Of a stretch of DNA of 40,325 nt, positions 28,687 to 37,581 are shown in pieces; positions within the stretch are counted from its first letter, which is position 1, and the number at the start of each line of letters is the position of its first letter. The stretch is from Burkholderiales bacterium (GTDB taxonomy: Bacteria > Pseudomonadota > Gammaproteobacteria > Burkholderiales > Burkholderiaceae_C). The stretch is taken from assembly GCA_026400275.1 (NCBI GenBank), contig JAPLPK010000215.1:1-40325 (forward strand). The letters are read 5' to 3'. The translations under genes and the position numbers were made by a program. Below the pieces are notes generated by a model. The model was not told the DNA's origin. It was given only the letters and a program-made list of their open reading frames with translations, and made no database searches.

Positions 28687-31242
28687 TTGTTGAATAGCTA
28701 CCGTTTTGGCCGCTTCGAGGTCCGGCCTTCCCAGCGCATGGTTCTTGTAGACGGCACCGCCACCAACCCGGGGGCGCGTGCCTTTGACGTGTTGATGGCC
28801 CTGGTAGAGCACCGTGACCGGGTCGTCACCAAGGACGAATTGCTGGACATGGCCTGGCCCGGCCTGGTAGTGGAAGAAAACAATCTGCAAGCCCAGGTTT
28901 CCACACTGCGCAAACTCTTGGGACCGCAGGCCATCGTCACCATCCCAGGGCGCGGTTACCGCTTCGCCCTGGAGGCCAGCGGTGCGCCCAGCACACCAAT
29001 ACCGCCTGCACCGCCGCCCATGAGCAGCAGCGCCACAGAAGCGCCTGCGGCCACCCACCTACCCTCGGTACTGACTCCCCTGATCGGCCGCGCCTCCGAC
29101 GTGTCGAATCTGGGCAGCTTGCTGACCCAGCACCGCCTGTTGACCATTGTGGGCGCAGGTGGCATAGGCAAATCGCTGCTGGCGCAGTGGCTGCTGCACG
29201 AGCGGCGCAGTGCCCACCAGCATGGCGTGGCCTGGGTTGATCTGGCACCACAAACCGCACCCGAATTCGTCGCCAGCACTGTTGCCGGTGCACTGGGGCT
29301 GCAATCGGGCCACGGTGACCCGCTCAAAGGCCTGATGGAAGCGGTACGCCCGTTGTCCATGCTCATAGCCATCGACAACGCTGAGCATTTGCTGGACGAG
29401 GTTGCCCGCATACTGCAGGCCCTGCACCAGGCGGCGCCCCAGCTCAAAGTGCTAGTCACCAGCCAGGCGCCACTCAAACTGGCCGATGAATGGGTCTACC
29501 GGCTGGATGCCCTGGCCCTGCCCGACCGCCTGGCCGCTCTGGAAGAGGCCCGCGAATTTGGCGCAGTAGCCCTGTTTGCACAGCGCGCGCAGGCAGCAGA
29601 CCGTCGCTTTACCTTGGGCCCCGACAACCTGGACACGGTGGTGGAAATCTGCCGCCGCCTGGACGGCTTGCCGCTGGCCATCGAGCTGGCAGCAGCCCGC
29701 GTGCCCCTGCTGGGCCTGGCGCCTCTGGCCAACTCCCTGAACCAGCGCCTGCGTCTGCTCAATGGCGGCGGCCGGCGTGCTCCGGCACGGCAGAAAACGC
29801 TGCGCGCAGCACTCGAGTGGAGCTACGGCCTGCTCGATGGCGTGGAGCAAACCGTGTTCCGCCGGCTCGGCGTCTTCGTGGGCGGCTTTTCTCTGGAAAT
29901 GGCTAAGCAGGTGGTGGCTGACGACAGCCTCGACGAATGGTCCGTCGTGGACGTGCTAGGTGCGCTGGTGGACCGCTCCCTGGTGATTGCAGAACGCACC
30001 CACCAGGACGAACAGGTACCGCGCTACCACCTGCTAGACACCCCGCGCAGCTTTGCACTGGAGCAGCTCGGTGCCGCCAGCGAGGAGCCTGACCTGCGCC
30101 AACGCCATGCACTGGCCATGCGCCATCTGTTCGAGCAGGCCGACATGGACTTTTTCAGCGGCAAGCAGCGCATAGACGACTGGTATGCCACGCTGGCACC
30201 CGACCTTGGCAATGGCCGCGAGGCGCTGAACTGGGCCATCCACAACGACCCGCAAAGCGCTGTAGCTATCGCCCCGGGCCTGGCCGAGGCGCTCAGCAGC
30301 GACCGCCGTCGAGAGCGGCGCTATGTGTGGGAAGCTACCGCCCCGCTGGTCAACGACAAACTACCCACCGGCCTGCAGGCCCGCTGGTCCAGCCGCGCTG
30401 CCTATTTCTGGGCCTACCGGCAACCCGCCCTGGGCTGCCGCCTGGCGCGCCGCGCCTGCACGCTGTACCGCGCACAGCCGGGTGAAAAACGCAACCTGTA
30501 CCACGCGCTGGCCGCACTGGTCTATGCACTGACCTACGGACCCGATCAGCGCCAGGAACAGCGCGAGGTGCTGTCGGAGATGTGGGCCATCGAAGACCCC
30601 GCCTGGCCGCCCATTGTGCGCAGCTACGGCCTGTTTGCTTCGCTGACCTGCAATTTCGTTGCCGGAGCGTTTGACCAAGCCATCGAGCAGCTGCTGCAAA
30701 AAGCCACGCTGGACGCACTGGCCGGCTATTCGGAGGCGCTGCTGCGCGGCGAGGACATCATCGCCTACATGGAACTGGCCGCCGGCCGGGTCGATGCCTC
30801 CATCACCCGCTACCTGGCGCTGCAGCAGCGGCTATCCAACACCCGACACATGGCCACCCTGCTACTGGTGCAACTGCACCTGACCGGCGCTTGGCTGGCC
30901 AAGGGCGATACAGCCCAGGCCCGCGCGCTGGCCCAGACCTGCTGGCCGCAGGTGCTGCACTTTGATGCCCAGGTGTATGCCGCCGACAACCTGGCTCTGC
31001 TGGCGGCCCTGGAAAACCGCCCACAGACCGCCGTCTGCCTGCTGGGCTATGCCGACAAGGTTCACGCCGCACACGGCAAGTCGCGCGAGGTTAACGAAGC
31101 CCGCTGCGCTGAATGTGCCGAACACATGGCACGCCAGTTAATGGACGCGGCCCAGTTCGACCGGCTCAAGACCCTGGGCGCGGGCCTGCGCCACGAAGAC
31201 GTGGAAGCACTGGCCTTCGGCCTGGACGACCAGGCTCTTTGA
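28687..31242 (+). CDS. Winged-helix STAND-type transcriptional regulator
   Basis: About 850 residues. Residues 1-98 are an OmpR/PhoB (CadC)-type DNA-binding domain: YRFGRFEVRPSQRMVLVDG, VVTKDELLDMAWPGLVVEENN, TIPGRGYRFALE. A Pro/Ala linker (100-128) leads to an NTPase with Walker A GAGGIGKS (156-163), Walker B LIAIDNAEH, GLPLAIELAAARVPLL and RAALEWSYGLLDGVEQTVFRRLGVF, the NB-ARC/AfsR-type arrangement. The C-terminal 400 residues are helical and TPR-like, a likely sensor. It would bind DNA and switch with nucleotide state. No ATG begins the conserved part: start is TTG at 28687 (or 28690), with CAGGT upstream. Divergent from the small protein/response regulator unit. Confidence 0.87.
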   Translation: MLNSYRFGRFEVRPSQRMVLVDGTATNPGARAFDVLMALVEHRDRVVTKDELLDMAWPGLVVEENNLQAQVSTLRKLLGPQAIVTIPGRGYRFALEASGAPSTPIPPAPPPMSSSATEAPAATHLPSVLTPLIGRASDVSNLGSLLTQHRLLTIVGAGGIGKSLLAQWLLHERRSAHQHGVAWVDLAPQTAPEFVASTVAGALGLQSGHGDPLKGLMEAVRPLSMLIAIDNAEHLLDEVARILQALHQAAPQLKVLVTSQAPLKLADEWVYRLDALALPDRLAALEEAREFGAVALFAQRAQAADRRFTLGPDNLDTVVEICRRLDGLPLAIELAAARVPLLGLAPLANSLNQRLRLLNGGGRRAPARQKTLRAALEWSYGLLDGVEQTVFRRLGVFVGGFSLEMAKQVVADDSLDEWSVVDVLGALVDRSLVIAERTHQDEQVPRYHLLDTPRSFALEQLGAASEEPDLRQRHALAMRHLFEQADMDFFSGKQRIDDWYATLAPDLGNGREALNWAIHNDPQSAVAIAPGLAEALSSDRRRERRYVWEATAPLVNDKLPTGLQARWSSRAAYFWAYRQPALGCRLARRACTLYRAQPGEKRNLYHALAALVYALTYGPDQRQEQREVLSEMWAIEDPAWPPIVRSYGLFASLTCNFVAGAFDQAIEQLLQKATLDALAGYSEALLRGEDIIAYMELAAGRVDASITRYLALQQRLSNTRHMATLLLVQLHLTGAWLAKGDTAQARALAQTCWPQVLHFDAQVYAADNLALLAALENRPQTAVCLLGYADKVHAAHGKSREVNEARCAECAEHMARQLMDAAQFDRLKTLGAGLRHEDVEALAFGLDDQAL

Positions 31243-31283
31243 CGCGCCCGGCCCCAGACATCCAGATCCTTGAAATTAAAGCA

Positions 31284-31342
31284 AGAAAATAGCCTCTGGC
31301 GCATACAGAAACTGCGCCAAAAGCTACTTTTTTGATAGCAAA
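31284..31342 (+). repeat. Dispersed palindromic repeat, copy 6
   Basis: AAAATAGCCTCTGGCGC, then ACTGCGCCAAAAGCTA and TTTTTTGATAGCA, in the same orientation as copies 2, 3 and 5, but the core is degenerate (CTGCGC instead of ACCTGCGC). It lies in the 243-base gap between the STAND regulator and the chemoreceptor; the rest of that gap shows a TTGACA at 31380-31385 without a good -10. Confidence 0.55.
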
Positions 31343-31485
31343 CAGCTTGCGAGACATGTGCGGGCCCCGTAACATCGTGTTGACAGTTTTGTGTAAGCCC
31401 ATGGACCTACAAAGGTTCCAGCCGTCTGGCCCCGCCCTGCAGGGCCCAGACCAGCACGACAACAACTATCTACGAGACAGCCACT

Positions 31486-33000
31486 ATGCTTTTCCAAGCC
31501 GTCCTTTCCCCTGGTGTACAGCTGATGCGGCGCCTGCCTTTGCTGGGCAAGGTGCTACTGCTGGCCGTGGTGCTACTGGCCCTGCCGGTCGGCGTCACGC
31601 TGAATGCGTTCCTGGGCTCGGCCTCCAGCGCCATGCCCTGGCTGTGCGCGTCTGGGCTGCTGGTATCGGCCTATGCGCTGTTGTGCTTTCACCATAGCCT
31701 TGCGCAAGACCTGCAACAGGTACAGCAGGCCATGGCCCAGCTGGTCAAAGGTGACTTACGCGTGAAGCTGCAATTGCGTGGCAGCGACGAACTGGCTGCG
31801 CTTGTCAGCGCTACACAGCAAATTGGCTCCACGGTATCGGCCATGGTCGCCAATGTGCGCAGCAACGCGGCCTTTGTTGCCTATGCGGGCAAAAGTCTGG
31901 CCAGCGGCAACCGTGACCTGTCTGACCGCACAGAACAGCAGGCCGCAAACCTGGAACAGACCGCTGCCAGCGTGGAGCAACTCTCCGGCACCGTACAGAC
32001 CACCGCACAGACCGCCAGCCAGGCCAATACCCAGGCCGCCAGTGTGCGCGACGCAGCCGACCAGGGCAGCAGCACCATGGCCGACGCCATCGCCTCCGTA
32101 GAGGAGATACAGGGCAGCGCCAAGCGCATGGACGAGATCGTGGGAGTGATCGACGGCCTGGCCTTCCAGACGAACATCCTTGCCCTGAACGCCGCCGTGG
32201 AAGCCGCCCGTGCGGGTGAATCCGGCCGGGGCTTTGCCGTGGTGGCCAGCGAGGTTCGTTCGCTAGCACAACGCTCGGCCAGCGCAGCCAAGGAGATACG
32301 CCTGCTCATCGGCACCTCCAGCACCCAGGTGGCCACCAGCGTGCAGAAGATACGCAGCGCCGGCAGCGCACTGAACAAGGTGGTAACCGGCATCCGTGAC
32401 GTGGCCAGCAATATGGCGCACATCTCTGTCTCCAGCGCCGAGCAAAGCACCGGCCTGAGCGAGATCACCAGCGCCGTGCGCCAGTTGGACGAAATCACCC
32501 AGCAGAACGCGCACATGGTGGAGCACGCGGTCACCCAGGCGTCCACACTGGAGAGCCGCGCTTCTACCCTGGTGGAAGCCGTGGCACTGTTCAAGCTGCA
32601 GCAGGGCTCGGCCGAAGAAGCCATGGCCCTGGTCGAGCGGGCCGTGGCGCACCGGCGCCGCAGTGGCTCTACAGATGCTTTTTTGCGCGAGCTGACCCAA
32701 CCGACCCAGGGCTTCCACGACCGCGACATGTATGTCTTCGCGCTGGACCGCGGCGGCAACTACCGCGCCTTTGGCGGCAACCCGGCCAAGGTCGGCACGC
32801 GGGTGCAAGACATTGCCGGTATCGACGGCGCGGGCCTGCTGGACGCCATCTACGCCCAGGCCGAACGCGAGCCCGGCTGGGTGGAATACAACATCACCAA
32901 CCCCAGCACCGGGCGGGTGCAAACCAAGATGTCCTTCGTCCAACTGGTGGACGACCTGGCCGTGGGCTGCGGGGTCTACAAGAACCTGGTGGCGGCCTAA
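31486..33000 (+). CDS. Methyl-accepting chemotaxis protein with C-terminal Cache-like domain
   Basis: 504 residues. Two transmembrane helices (about 20-40 and 51-68) are separated by only about 10 residues, so there is almost no periplasmic sensor. A HAMP-like stretch follows (to about 120), then the signalling domain with the conserved tip [29 protein letters not shown]. The usual C-terminal end is extended by about 100 residues ([51 protein letters not shown]) resembling a single Cache domain (sCache_2). Since it follows the cytoplasmic signalling domain it should sense something inside the cell. No chemotaxis genes surround it. The Cache assignment is from sequence resemblance. Alternative start at 31525 is possible. 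Confidence 0.88.
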   Translation: MLFQAVLSPGVQLMRRLPLLGKVLLLAVVLLALPVGVTLNAFLGSASSAMPWLCASGLLVSAYALLCFHHSLAQDLQQVQQAMAQLVKGDLRVKLQLRGSDELAALVSATQQIGSTVSAMVANVRSNAAFVAYAGKSLASGNRDLSDRTEQQAANLEQTAASVEQLSGTVQTTAQTASQANTQAASVRDAADQGSSTMADAIASVEEIQGSAKRMDEIVGVIDGLAFQTNILALNAAVEAARAGESGRGFAVVASEVRSLAQRSASAAKEIRLLIGTSSTQVATSVQKIRSAGSALNKVVTGIRDVASNMAHISVSSAEQSTGLSEITSAVRQLDEITQQNAHMVEHAVTQASTLESRASTLVEAVALFKLQQGSAEEAMALVERAVAHRRRSGSTDAFLRELTQPTQGFHDRDMYVFALDRGGNYRAFGGNPAKVGTRVQDIAGIDGAGLLDAIYAQAEREPGWVEYNITNPSTGRVQTKMSFVQLVDDLAVGCGVYKNLVAA

Positions 33001-33124
33001 GACCTTGGGCACGCTCTAAGCCCCACCTACTGCAGCCCGATGGCAGCAGCGGCGTCTCAAATTAAGCCGCCCGTGGATGGCCATGGCGGCCTATAGGGCT
33101 TGGTTCGGCGGCACAATCCAAGCC

Positions 33125-33775
33125 ATGAGCCTAACTACCAACCAGCTTGCCGATCTGCGTAAAAGCTACGAGCGCGCAGAACTCAATGAAGAGGCGTCTC
33201 GTGCAGACCCGCTACAGCAATTCGAACAATGGCTGAACGAGGCTGTAGACGCCCAGGTACCCGAACCCAATGCCATGACCCTGGCTACGGTAGCGCACAA
33301 TTTGCGTCCATCGACCCGTATCGTGCTGATCAAAGGTTTCGATGCGCGCGGCATCGTTTGGTACACCAACTATGAAAGCCGCAAAGGCCAGGAGCTTGCT
33401 GGCAATCCCTATGCATCCCTGCAATTCCACTGGGTGGAGCTGGAGCGTGTAGTCCGCATAGAAGGCGTCGTGGAAAAGGTCAGTGAAGCCGAAAGTGACG
33501 CCTATTTCCACAGCCGCCCGCTGGACTCCAGGCTGGGAGCCTGGGCATCCCCCCAATCGCAGGTGATTTCCGGTCGCGGCACCCTGGTGACCAATGCCGC
33601 CAAGTACGGCGCACAATTTCTTTTGAACCCACCACGCCCCCCACATTGGGGCGGCTACCGCCTGCAGGCCGACCGCTGGGAGTTCTGGCAAGGACGCAAG
33701 AGCCGGTTGCATGACCGCCTTCGCTATACATTGGATAGCAGCTCCTGCTGGATTCGTGAGCGCCTAGCGCCTTAA
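33125..33775 (+). CDS. pdxH: Pyridoxamine 5'-phosphate oxidase
   Basis: 216 residues; FMN-dependent oxidation of pyridoxine or pyridoxamine phosphate to pyridoxal phosphate. Family features: [47 protein letters not shown], and [11 protein letters not shown], with [20 protein letters not shown] and the C-terminal WIRERLAP. The ATG at 33125 matches the family start; the frame is open from 33077. The segment coding for the residues before that end (LDSSSC) resembles a dispersed repeat, so the extreme 3' end may have been remodelled. aat begins 21 bases later, same strand. Confidence 0.95.
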   Translation: MSLTTNQLADLRKSYERAELNEEASRADPLQQFEQWLNEAVDAQVPEPNAMTLATVAHNLRPSTRIVLIKGFDARGIVWYTNYESRKGQELAGNPYASLQFHWVELERVVRIEGVVEKVSEAESDAYFHSRPLDSRLGAWASPQSQVISGRGTLVTNAAKYGAQFLLNPPRPPHWGGYRLQADRWEFWQGRKSRLHDRLRYTLDSSSCWIRERLAP

Positions 33776-33795
33776 ACACGTATAAGTCTGCTGCC

Positions 33796-34569
33796 ATGTC
33801 ATCCTTGCGCTCGCCCCGGGTAAAACCGATTCCCTGGCTCTTGCCGGGCGAGCCCTTTCCAGCCGTTGCGCAGGCCTGGGGCCCGACCGATCCCGCTCCG
33901 GGCCTTTTGGCGGCGGGCGGTGCGCTGGACGCAGACAGCCTGCAACGCGCCTATCGCCAAGGTATTTTTCCCTGGTTCAGCACGGGCCAACCCATCCTGT
34001 GGTGGAGCACCGATCCGCGCATGGTCTTGCACACCCATGAGTTTCACCTGCACCGTTCGCTGCGCAAGACATTGGCGCGCTTCGTCCGCACGCCGGGCTG
34101 CGAAATCCGGGTGGACCATGCCTTTGCGGACGTCATCCGGGCCTGCTCCGGCAGCGAGCGGCCTGGCCAAAGCGGCACCTGGATCGTGGCAGACGTTATG
34201 CAGGCATACATAGAGCTGCACCAGGCCGGCTACGCCCACAGCATAGAGACCTGGATTGACGGAGAGCTGGCTGGCGGCTTGTATTGCGTGGCCCTCGGCC
34301 AGGCAGTTTTTGGCGAATCCATGTTCACCCGCGTACCTGACGCCTCCAAGATCGCCCTCGCAGCTCTGGTATGTTTTTGCTGTGTTCACGGCATCAAGCT
34401 AATCGATTGCCAACAGAACACGGCCCATTTGGCCTCCTTGGGCGCGCGCGAAATACCCAGGGCAGACTTTTGCGCGCAGGTCGCACGCAATACCAGCCAA
34501 GCCGCTCCACATTGGCAATTCGACCCCGTATACTGGAACGCACTGCTTGCTTCTAAGCCCGGCCTGTGA
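33796..34569 (+). CDS. aat: Leucyl/phenylalanyl-tRNA--protein transferase
   Basis: 257 residues. Transfers Leu or Phe from charged tRNA to proteins with N-terminal Arg or Lys, making primary N-degrons read by ClpS/ClpAP. Family sequence: [71 protein letters not shown], and [24 protein letters not shown] at 33796. Its stop overlaps the bpt start (GTGA). clpA, which encodes the unfoldase that degrades these targets, lies at the far end of this window, a functional link rather than an operon. Confidence 0.95.
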   Translation: MSSLRSPRVKPIPWLLPGEPFPAVAQAWGPTDPAPGLLAAGGALDADSLQRAYRQGIFPWFSTGQPILWWSTDPRMVLHTHEFHLHRSLRKTLARFVRTPGCEIRVDHAFADVIRACSGSERPGQSGTWIVADVMQAYIELHQAGYAHSIETWIDGELAGGLYCVALGQAVFGESMFTRVPDASKIALAALVCFCCVHGIKLIDCQQNTAHLASLGAREIPRADFCAQVARNTSQAAPHWQFDPVYWNALLASKPGL

Positions 34570-35306
34570 CAAAACTCCATGAATTGCCGCTGCAAACCTT
34601 GCAGTTTTATGCCACGGCACCCTATCCTTGCAGCTATCTGTCGGATCGGCAGGCCCGGTCCCAGGTAGCAACCCCCAGCCACTTGATCCAGACGGAAACC
34701 TATTCGGAGTTGGTACGCATGGGGTTCCGCCGCAGCGGCCTGTTCACCTACCGCCCCTATTGCGACGGCTGCCAGTCTTGCATGCCACTACGCGTGTTAG
34801 TCCATAGTTTTAAACCCGATCGCAGCCAAAAGCGTGCCTTGGCACAGCACGGCACACTGCAATCGCGCGTATTGGAATTGGGCTTTGTACGCGAGCATTA
34901 CGAGCTGTATCTGCGCTACCAGAATGGCCGCCACGCTGGCGGCGGCATGGACCAAGACAGTATTGACCAGTACACGCAATTCCTGCTGCAAAGCCGGGTC
35001 AGCTCGCGTTTGGTCGAATTCAGGGAGTTGGCTACAGACGGATCTGCCGGCCGACTCAAGATGGTGTCCATTTTGGATGTGCTGGACGATGGTTTATCCG
35101 CCGTGTACACCTTCTACGAACCGGAACAGCGCGCCAGCTACGGCACCTATAACGTTATTTGGCAGATCGAACAGGCGCGCCAACTGGGCTTGGACTACGT
35201 CTACCTGGGCTACTGGATTGCCCAGAGCCCCAAGATGCTCTACAAGTCCCGGTTCGCACCCCATGAAATCTTGAAAGATGGCGTATGGACCGCCGTTGCA
35301 AGCTAG
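34566..35306 (+). CDS. bpt: Aspartate/glutamate leucyltransferase (Bpt, arginyltransferase-like)
   Basis: 246 residues; ATE-like transferase that attaches leucine to N-terminal Asp or Glu, extending the N-end rule. Conserved: [17 protein letters not shown], the cysteine cluster [23 protein letters not shown]-like helix, and [24 protein letters not shown]...[15 protein letters not shown]. Starts with GTG at 34566, overlapping the aat stop by 4 bases. The aat-bpt pair is a standard betaproteobacterial operon, usually followed by pyrD; here an IclR gene follows instead, after a short hairpin. Confidence 0.93.
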   Translation: MTKLHELPLQTLQFYATAPYPCSYLSDRQARSQVATPSHLIQTETYSELVRMGFRRSGLFTYRPYCDGCQSCMPLRVLVHSFKPDRSQKRALAQHGTLQSRVLELGFVREHYELYLRYQNGRHAGGGMDQDSIDQYTQFLLQSRVSSRLVEFRELATDGSAGRLKMVSILDVLDDGLSAVYTFYEPEQRASYGTYNVIWQIEQARQLGLDYVYLGYWIAQSPKMLYKSRFAPHEILKDGVWTAVAS

Positions 35307-35325
35307 CCCAAAGCATATTTTGGGC
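35306..35325. terminator. Short hairpin after bpt, possible terminator
   Basis: GCCCAAA and TTTGGGC arms, seven bases, around a six-base loop, overlapping the last base of the bpt stop. Only weak T content follows, so it is a candidate rather than an established terminator. Confidence 0.35.
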
Positions 35326-35354
35326 GCTCTACAGAACCCAAGTTGATTTCATAT

Positions 35355-35368
35355 TGTGCAACCGCACA
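35355..35368. promoter_or_regulatory. TGTGC-AACC-GCACA inverted repeat upstream of the IclR gene
   Basis: Five-base arms with a four-base centre, 30 bases upstream of the IclR ATG, close to a TAAGAT (35379-35384) that could be a -10 element. IclR-type regulators usually bind near their own promoter, so this is an operator candidate. Short, so weakly supported. Confidence 0.35.
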
Positions 35369-35397
35369 TTTCATAAGGTAAGATCCAGTATCTCTTA

Positions 35398-36198
35398 ATG
35401 GGAACTGCAATGAAGCCATCAGAACCCAGTGCGCCCGCCACTCCCACAGTCCAGGTCATAGAACGCATGTTTGCGTTGATTGATGTTCTGGCATCCCGCG
35501 AAGACGCCATGTCGCTCAAGGAAATCAGCGAGAGAACGGGACTGCACCCCTCCACCACCCACCGCATTCTGAATGATCTGGCGACCGGCCGTTTTGTAGA
35601 CCGCCCTGAGCCTGGCAGCTACCGCCTGGGCATGCGCTTGCTGGAGCTGGGCAATTTGGTCAAAGGTCGTTTGAACGTGCGTGACGCTGCCCTGGCTCCC
35701 ATGCGCGAGCTGCACCGGCTTACCCAGCAGCCTGTGAACCTGAGCCTGCGCCAAGGGGACGAAATCGTGTACGTGGAGCGGGCTTACAGCGAACGATCGG
35801 GCATGCAGGTCGTGCGCGCCATTGGCGGGCGAGCGCCCTTGCATTTGACCTCTGTCGGCAAACTGTTTCTGGCCATGGACGAGCCGCAACGCGTACGCGC
35901 CTATGCGATGCGCACAGGCCTCAGCGGCCAGACCAAAAACAGTCTGACCGATATCCAGATGCTGGAGCGTGACCTGGCCAAAACCCGGCAGCACGGCATC
36001 GCCCGCGACAACGAGGAGCTGGAACTAGGGGTGCGTTGTATCGCAGTAGGCATTTACGACGACCAAAGCAAATTGGTGGCCGGTCTATCCATCTCAGCCC
36101 CGGCTGATCGTCTGGACGAGGGATGGCTGCCGAAATTACAAAACACAGCAAACGGAATATCCGCCGCCCTGGGCTACAAGACGGCGGATATCAACTGA
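35398..36198 (+). CDS. IclR-family transcriptional regulator
   Basis: 266 residues. Winged helix-turn-helix at about 20-80 (IERMFALIDVLASREDAMSLKEI then HPSTTHRILNDLATGRF), followed by the IclR effector domain (AYSERSGMQVVRAIGGRAPLHLTSVGKLFLA, and IAVGIYDDQSKLVAGLSISAP). IclR proteins usually repress or activate catabolic genes, and the ligand is unknown. There are two possible starts: ATG 35398 and ATG 35410; the first is used, the second has GGGA six bases upstream. Its 3' end faces the endopeptidase gene with 33 bases between the stops. No catabolic partner is beside it. Confidence 0.9.
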   Translation: MGTAMKPSEPSAPATPTVQVIERMFALIDVLASREDAMSLKEISERTGLHPSTTHRILNDLATGRFVDRPEPGSYRLGMRLLELGNLVKGRLNVRDAALAPMRELHRLTQQPVNLSLRQGDEIVYVERAYSERSGMQVVRAIGGRAPLHLTSVGKLFLAMDEPQRVRAYAMRTGLSGQTKNSLTDIQMLERDLAKTRQHGIARDNEELELGVRCIAVGIYDDQSKLVAGLSISAPADRLDEGWLPKLQNTANGISAALGYKTADIN

Positions 36199-36231
36199 GA
36201 GGTAAAGCAAGCGCTGCGGGCGCCGATGCAC

Positions 36232-37287
36232 CTAGCCCGCGGTCTTGACTACGGGGTTGGACTCCACCCAGTGCCGCACGCGTTCTGCGTCTGCAATGCG
36301 GCTCAGTTTGCCGGCAGAGTCCAGAAACACCATGATCAGCTTGCGCCCAGCAATCTTGGCTTGCATAACCAAGCACTGACCGGCTTCCGAGATATAGCCA
36401 GTCTTTTGCAGGCCAATATCCCAGTCCGGGCTTTTCACCAAACGGTTGGTGTTATTGAACTGCAGCGTTCTGCGGCCAATGTCCACCTGGTAGCCAGGAG
36501 ACGTAGAAAGCTCACGTAAAGTGGGTTCGTTGTATGCCGCATTCACCAAGGTGGCTAGATCACGGGCGCTGGATTGGTTATTGCTAGACAGCCCTGTGGG
36601 TTCAACGTAGCGGGTGTCTTTCATGCCTAGCATTTTTGCTTTGGCATTCATCAGGGACACAAAGGTGGTCAAGCCGCCAGGATAGGTGCGACCCAGGGCA
36701 TGGGCGGCACGGTTTTCACTGGACATCAAGGCCAAGTGCAGCAATTCGCCCCGGCTCAGAGTCGTACCTACCGTCAGCCTGGAACGGCTCCATTTTTCGG
36801 TATCCACGTCGTCTTGGCTGATGGTGATGTCCTCGTCCATAGGCAGATGGGCTTCATTGATCACCACACCTGTCATCAACTTCGTTAAAGATGCGATTGG
36901 TAGAACGGCTTGGTCATTCTTGCTGAAAAGAACTTCACGCGTGTCTTGGTCGATCACCAGGGCTACGCTGGATTTCAGCGCCAAGGCATCGGGTGCCCCG
37001 TGCAAGCCAGCCAATTCACCGAAGGACTGCTTGGCCGGAATGATGGCAGCAACAGGCCGCGCCACCTTCTTGGTAGCCACCAGGGTTTTGGACACACGTG
37101 CATTGCGGCTTGTTTTCACCACGACGGTACTGCGCTTGGACTTGGCGGTTACGGCTTGAACCTTCTCCACACTCACTTTTTTACGCTGCGCGGCATGCGC
37201 TGGGGCACTTGCCATCAGCGCAGAACAGGTAATAACAGAAACAATTTGTAGCAGGCGGTTCAAAACAGGGCTTTCAGGGAGTGGCAT
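36232..37287 (-). CDS. pbpG: D-alanyl-D-alanine endopeptidase, PBP7/PbpG type (S11)
   Basis: 351 residues, periplasmic. Signal peptide about 1-32 ending in AHA. A Lys/Arg/Val-rich linker (33-85) precedes the S11 peptidase domain with the three motifs SLTK (133-136, nucleophilic Ser133), SEN (190-192) and KTG (295-297). It cleaves cross-links between peptidoglycan peptides. ATG 37287. The 33 bases to the IclR stop leave no room for a terminator between the convergent genes. Upstream, 37288-37581 (294 bases) holds the promoter region shared with the ParA-like gene; a TAGAAT at 37552-37557 is the only promoter-like element I would mention. The basic linker is longer than in E. coli. Confidence 0.92.
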   Translation of the reverse strand: MPLPESPVLNRLLQIVSVITCSALMASAPAHAAQRKKVSVEKVQAVTAKSKRSTVVVKTSRNARVSKTLVATKKVARPVAAIIPAKQSFGELAGLHGAPDALALKSSVALVIDQDTREVLFSKNDQAVLPIASLTKLMTGVVINEAHLPMDEDITISQDDVDTEKWSRSRLTVGTTLSRGELLHLALMSSENRAAHALGRTYPGGLTTFVSLMNAKAKMLGMKDTRYVEPTGLSSNNQSSARDLATLVNAAYNEPTLRELSTSPGYQVDIGRRTLQFNNTNRLVKSPDWDIGLQKTGYISEAGQCLVMQAKIAGRKLIMVFLDSAGKLSRIADAERVRHWVESNPVVKTAG

Positions 37288-37581
37288 AAGTTCATCTCCG
37301 GTTCAGAAACGATCCAGCAGGAGTGTATCCAAATCAAAAACTTCACACAAGATCAAAGACTTAGCGAATATATTTAAGGTAATATTTTGGGCCCCAACTT
37401 TACACAAGATCTACCTGGGCAGCCGAGTGATTGAGCCTGTGGAGCCACCAGAAACAGCTGAGAAATGTACGGACTGCAATAGCGTGTAATAACGTTTTGC
37501 GCACGGTTCTTGCTGACAAGACAAAGCACAAAAGTTGTAAAACTTGCCTCGTAGAATCAAATAAACAACCCTGGGAAATCA

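Noticed and set aside
31380-31413. TTGACA upstream of the chemoreceptor as a promoter
   Set aside because: No TATAAT-like hexamer at 16-18 bases; the closest (TACAAA) is 22 bases away. No flagellar sigma-28 sequence is obvious either.
33001-33124. Possible gene or RNA between the chemoreceptor and pdxH
   Set aside because: No open frame with a family, and no hairpin or conserved RNA feature that I could support; the frame extension of pdxH to 33077 adds non-family residues.
36206-36244. GCGGGC...GCCCGC hairpin between IclR and endopeptidase stops
   Set aside because: Only six bases with a 13-base loop and no T-run; too weak to list as a terminator in a GC-rich genome.
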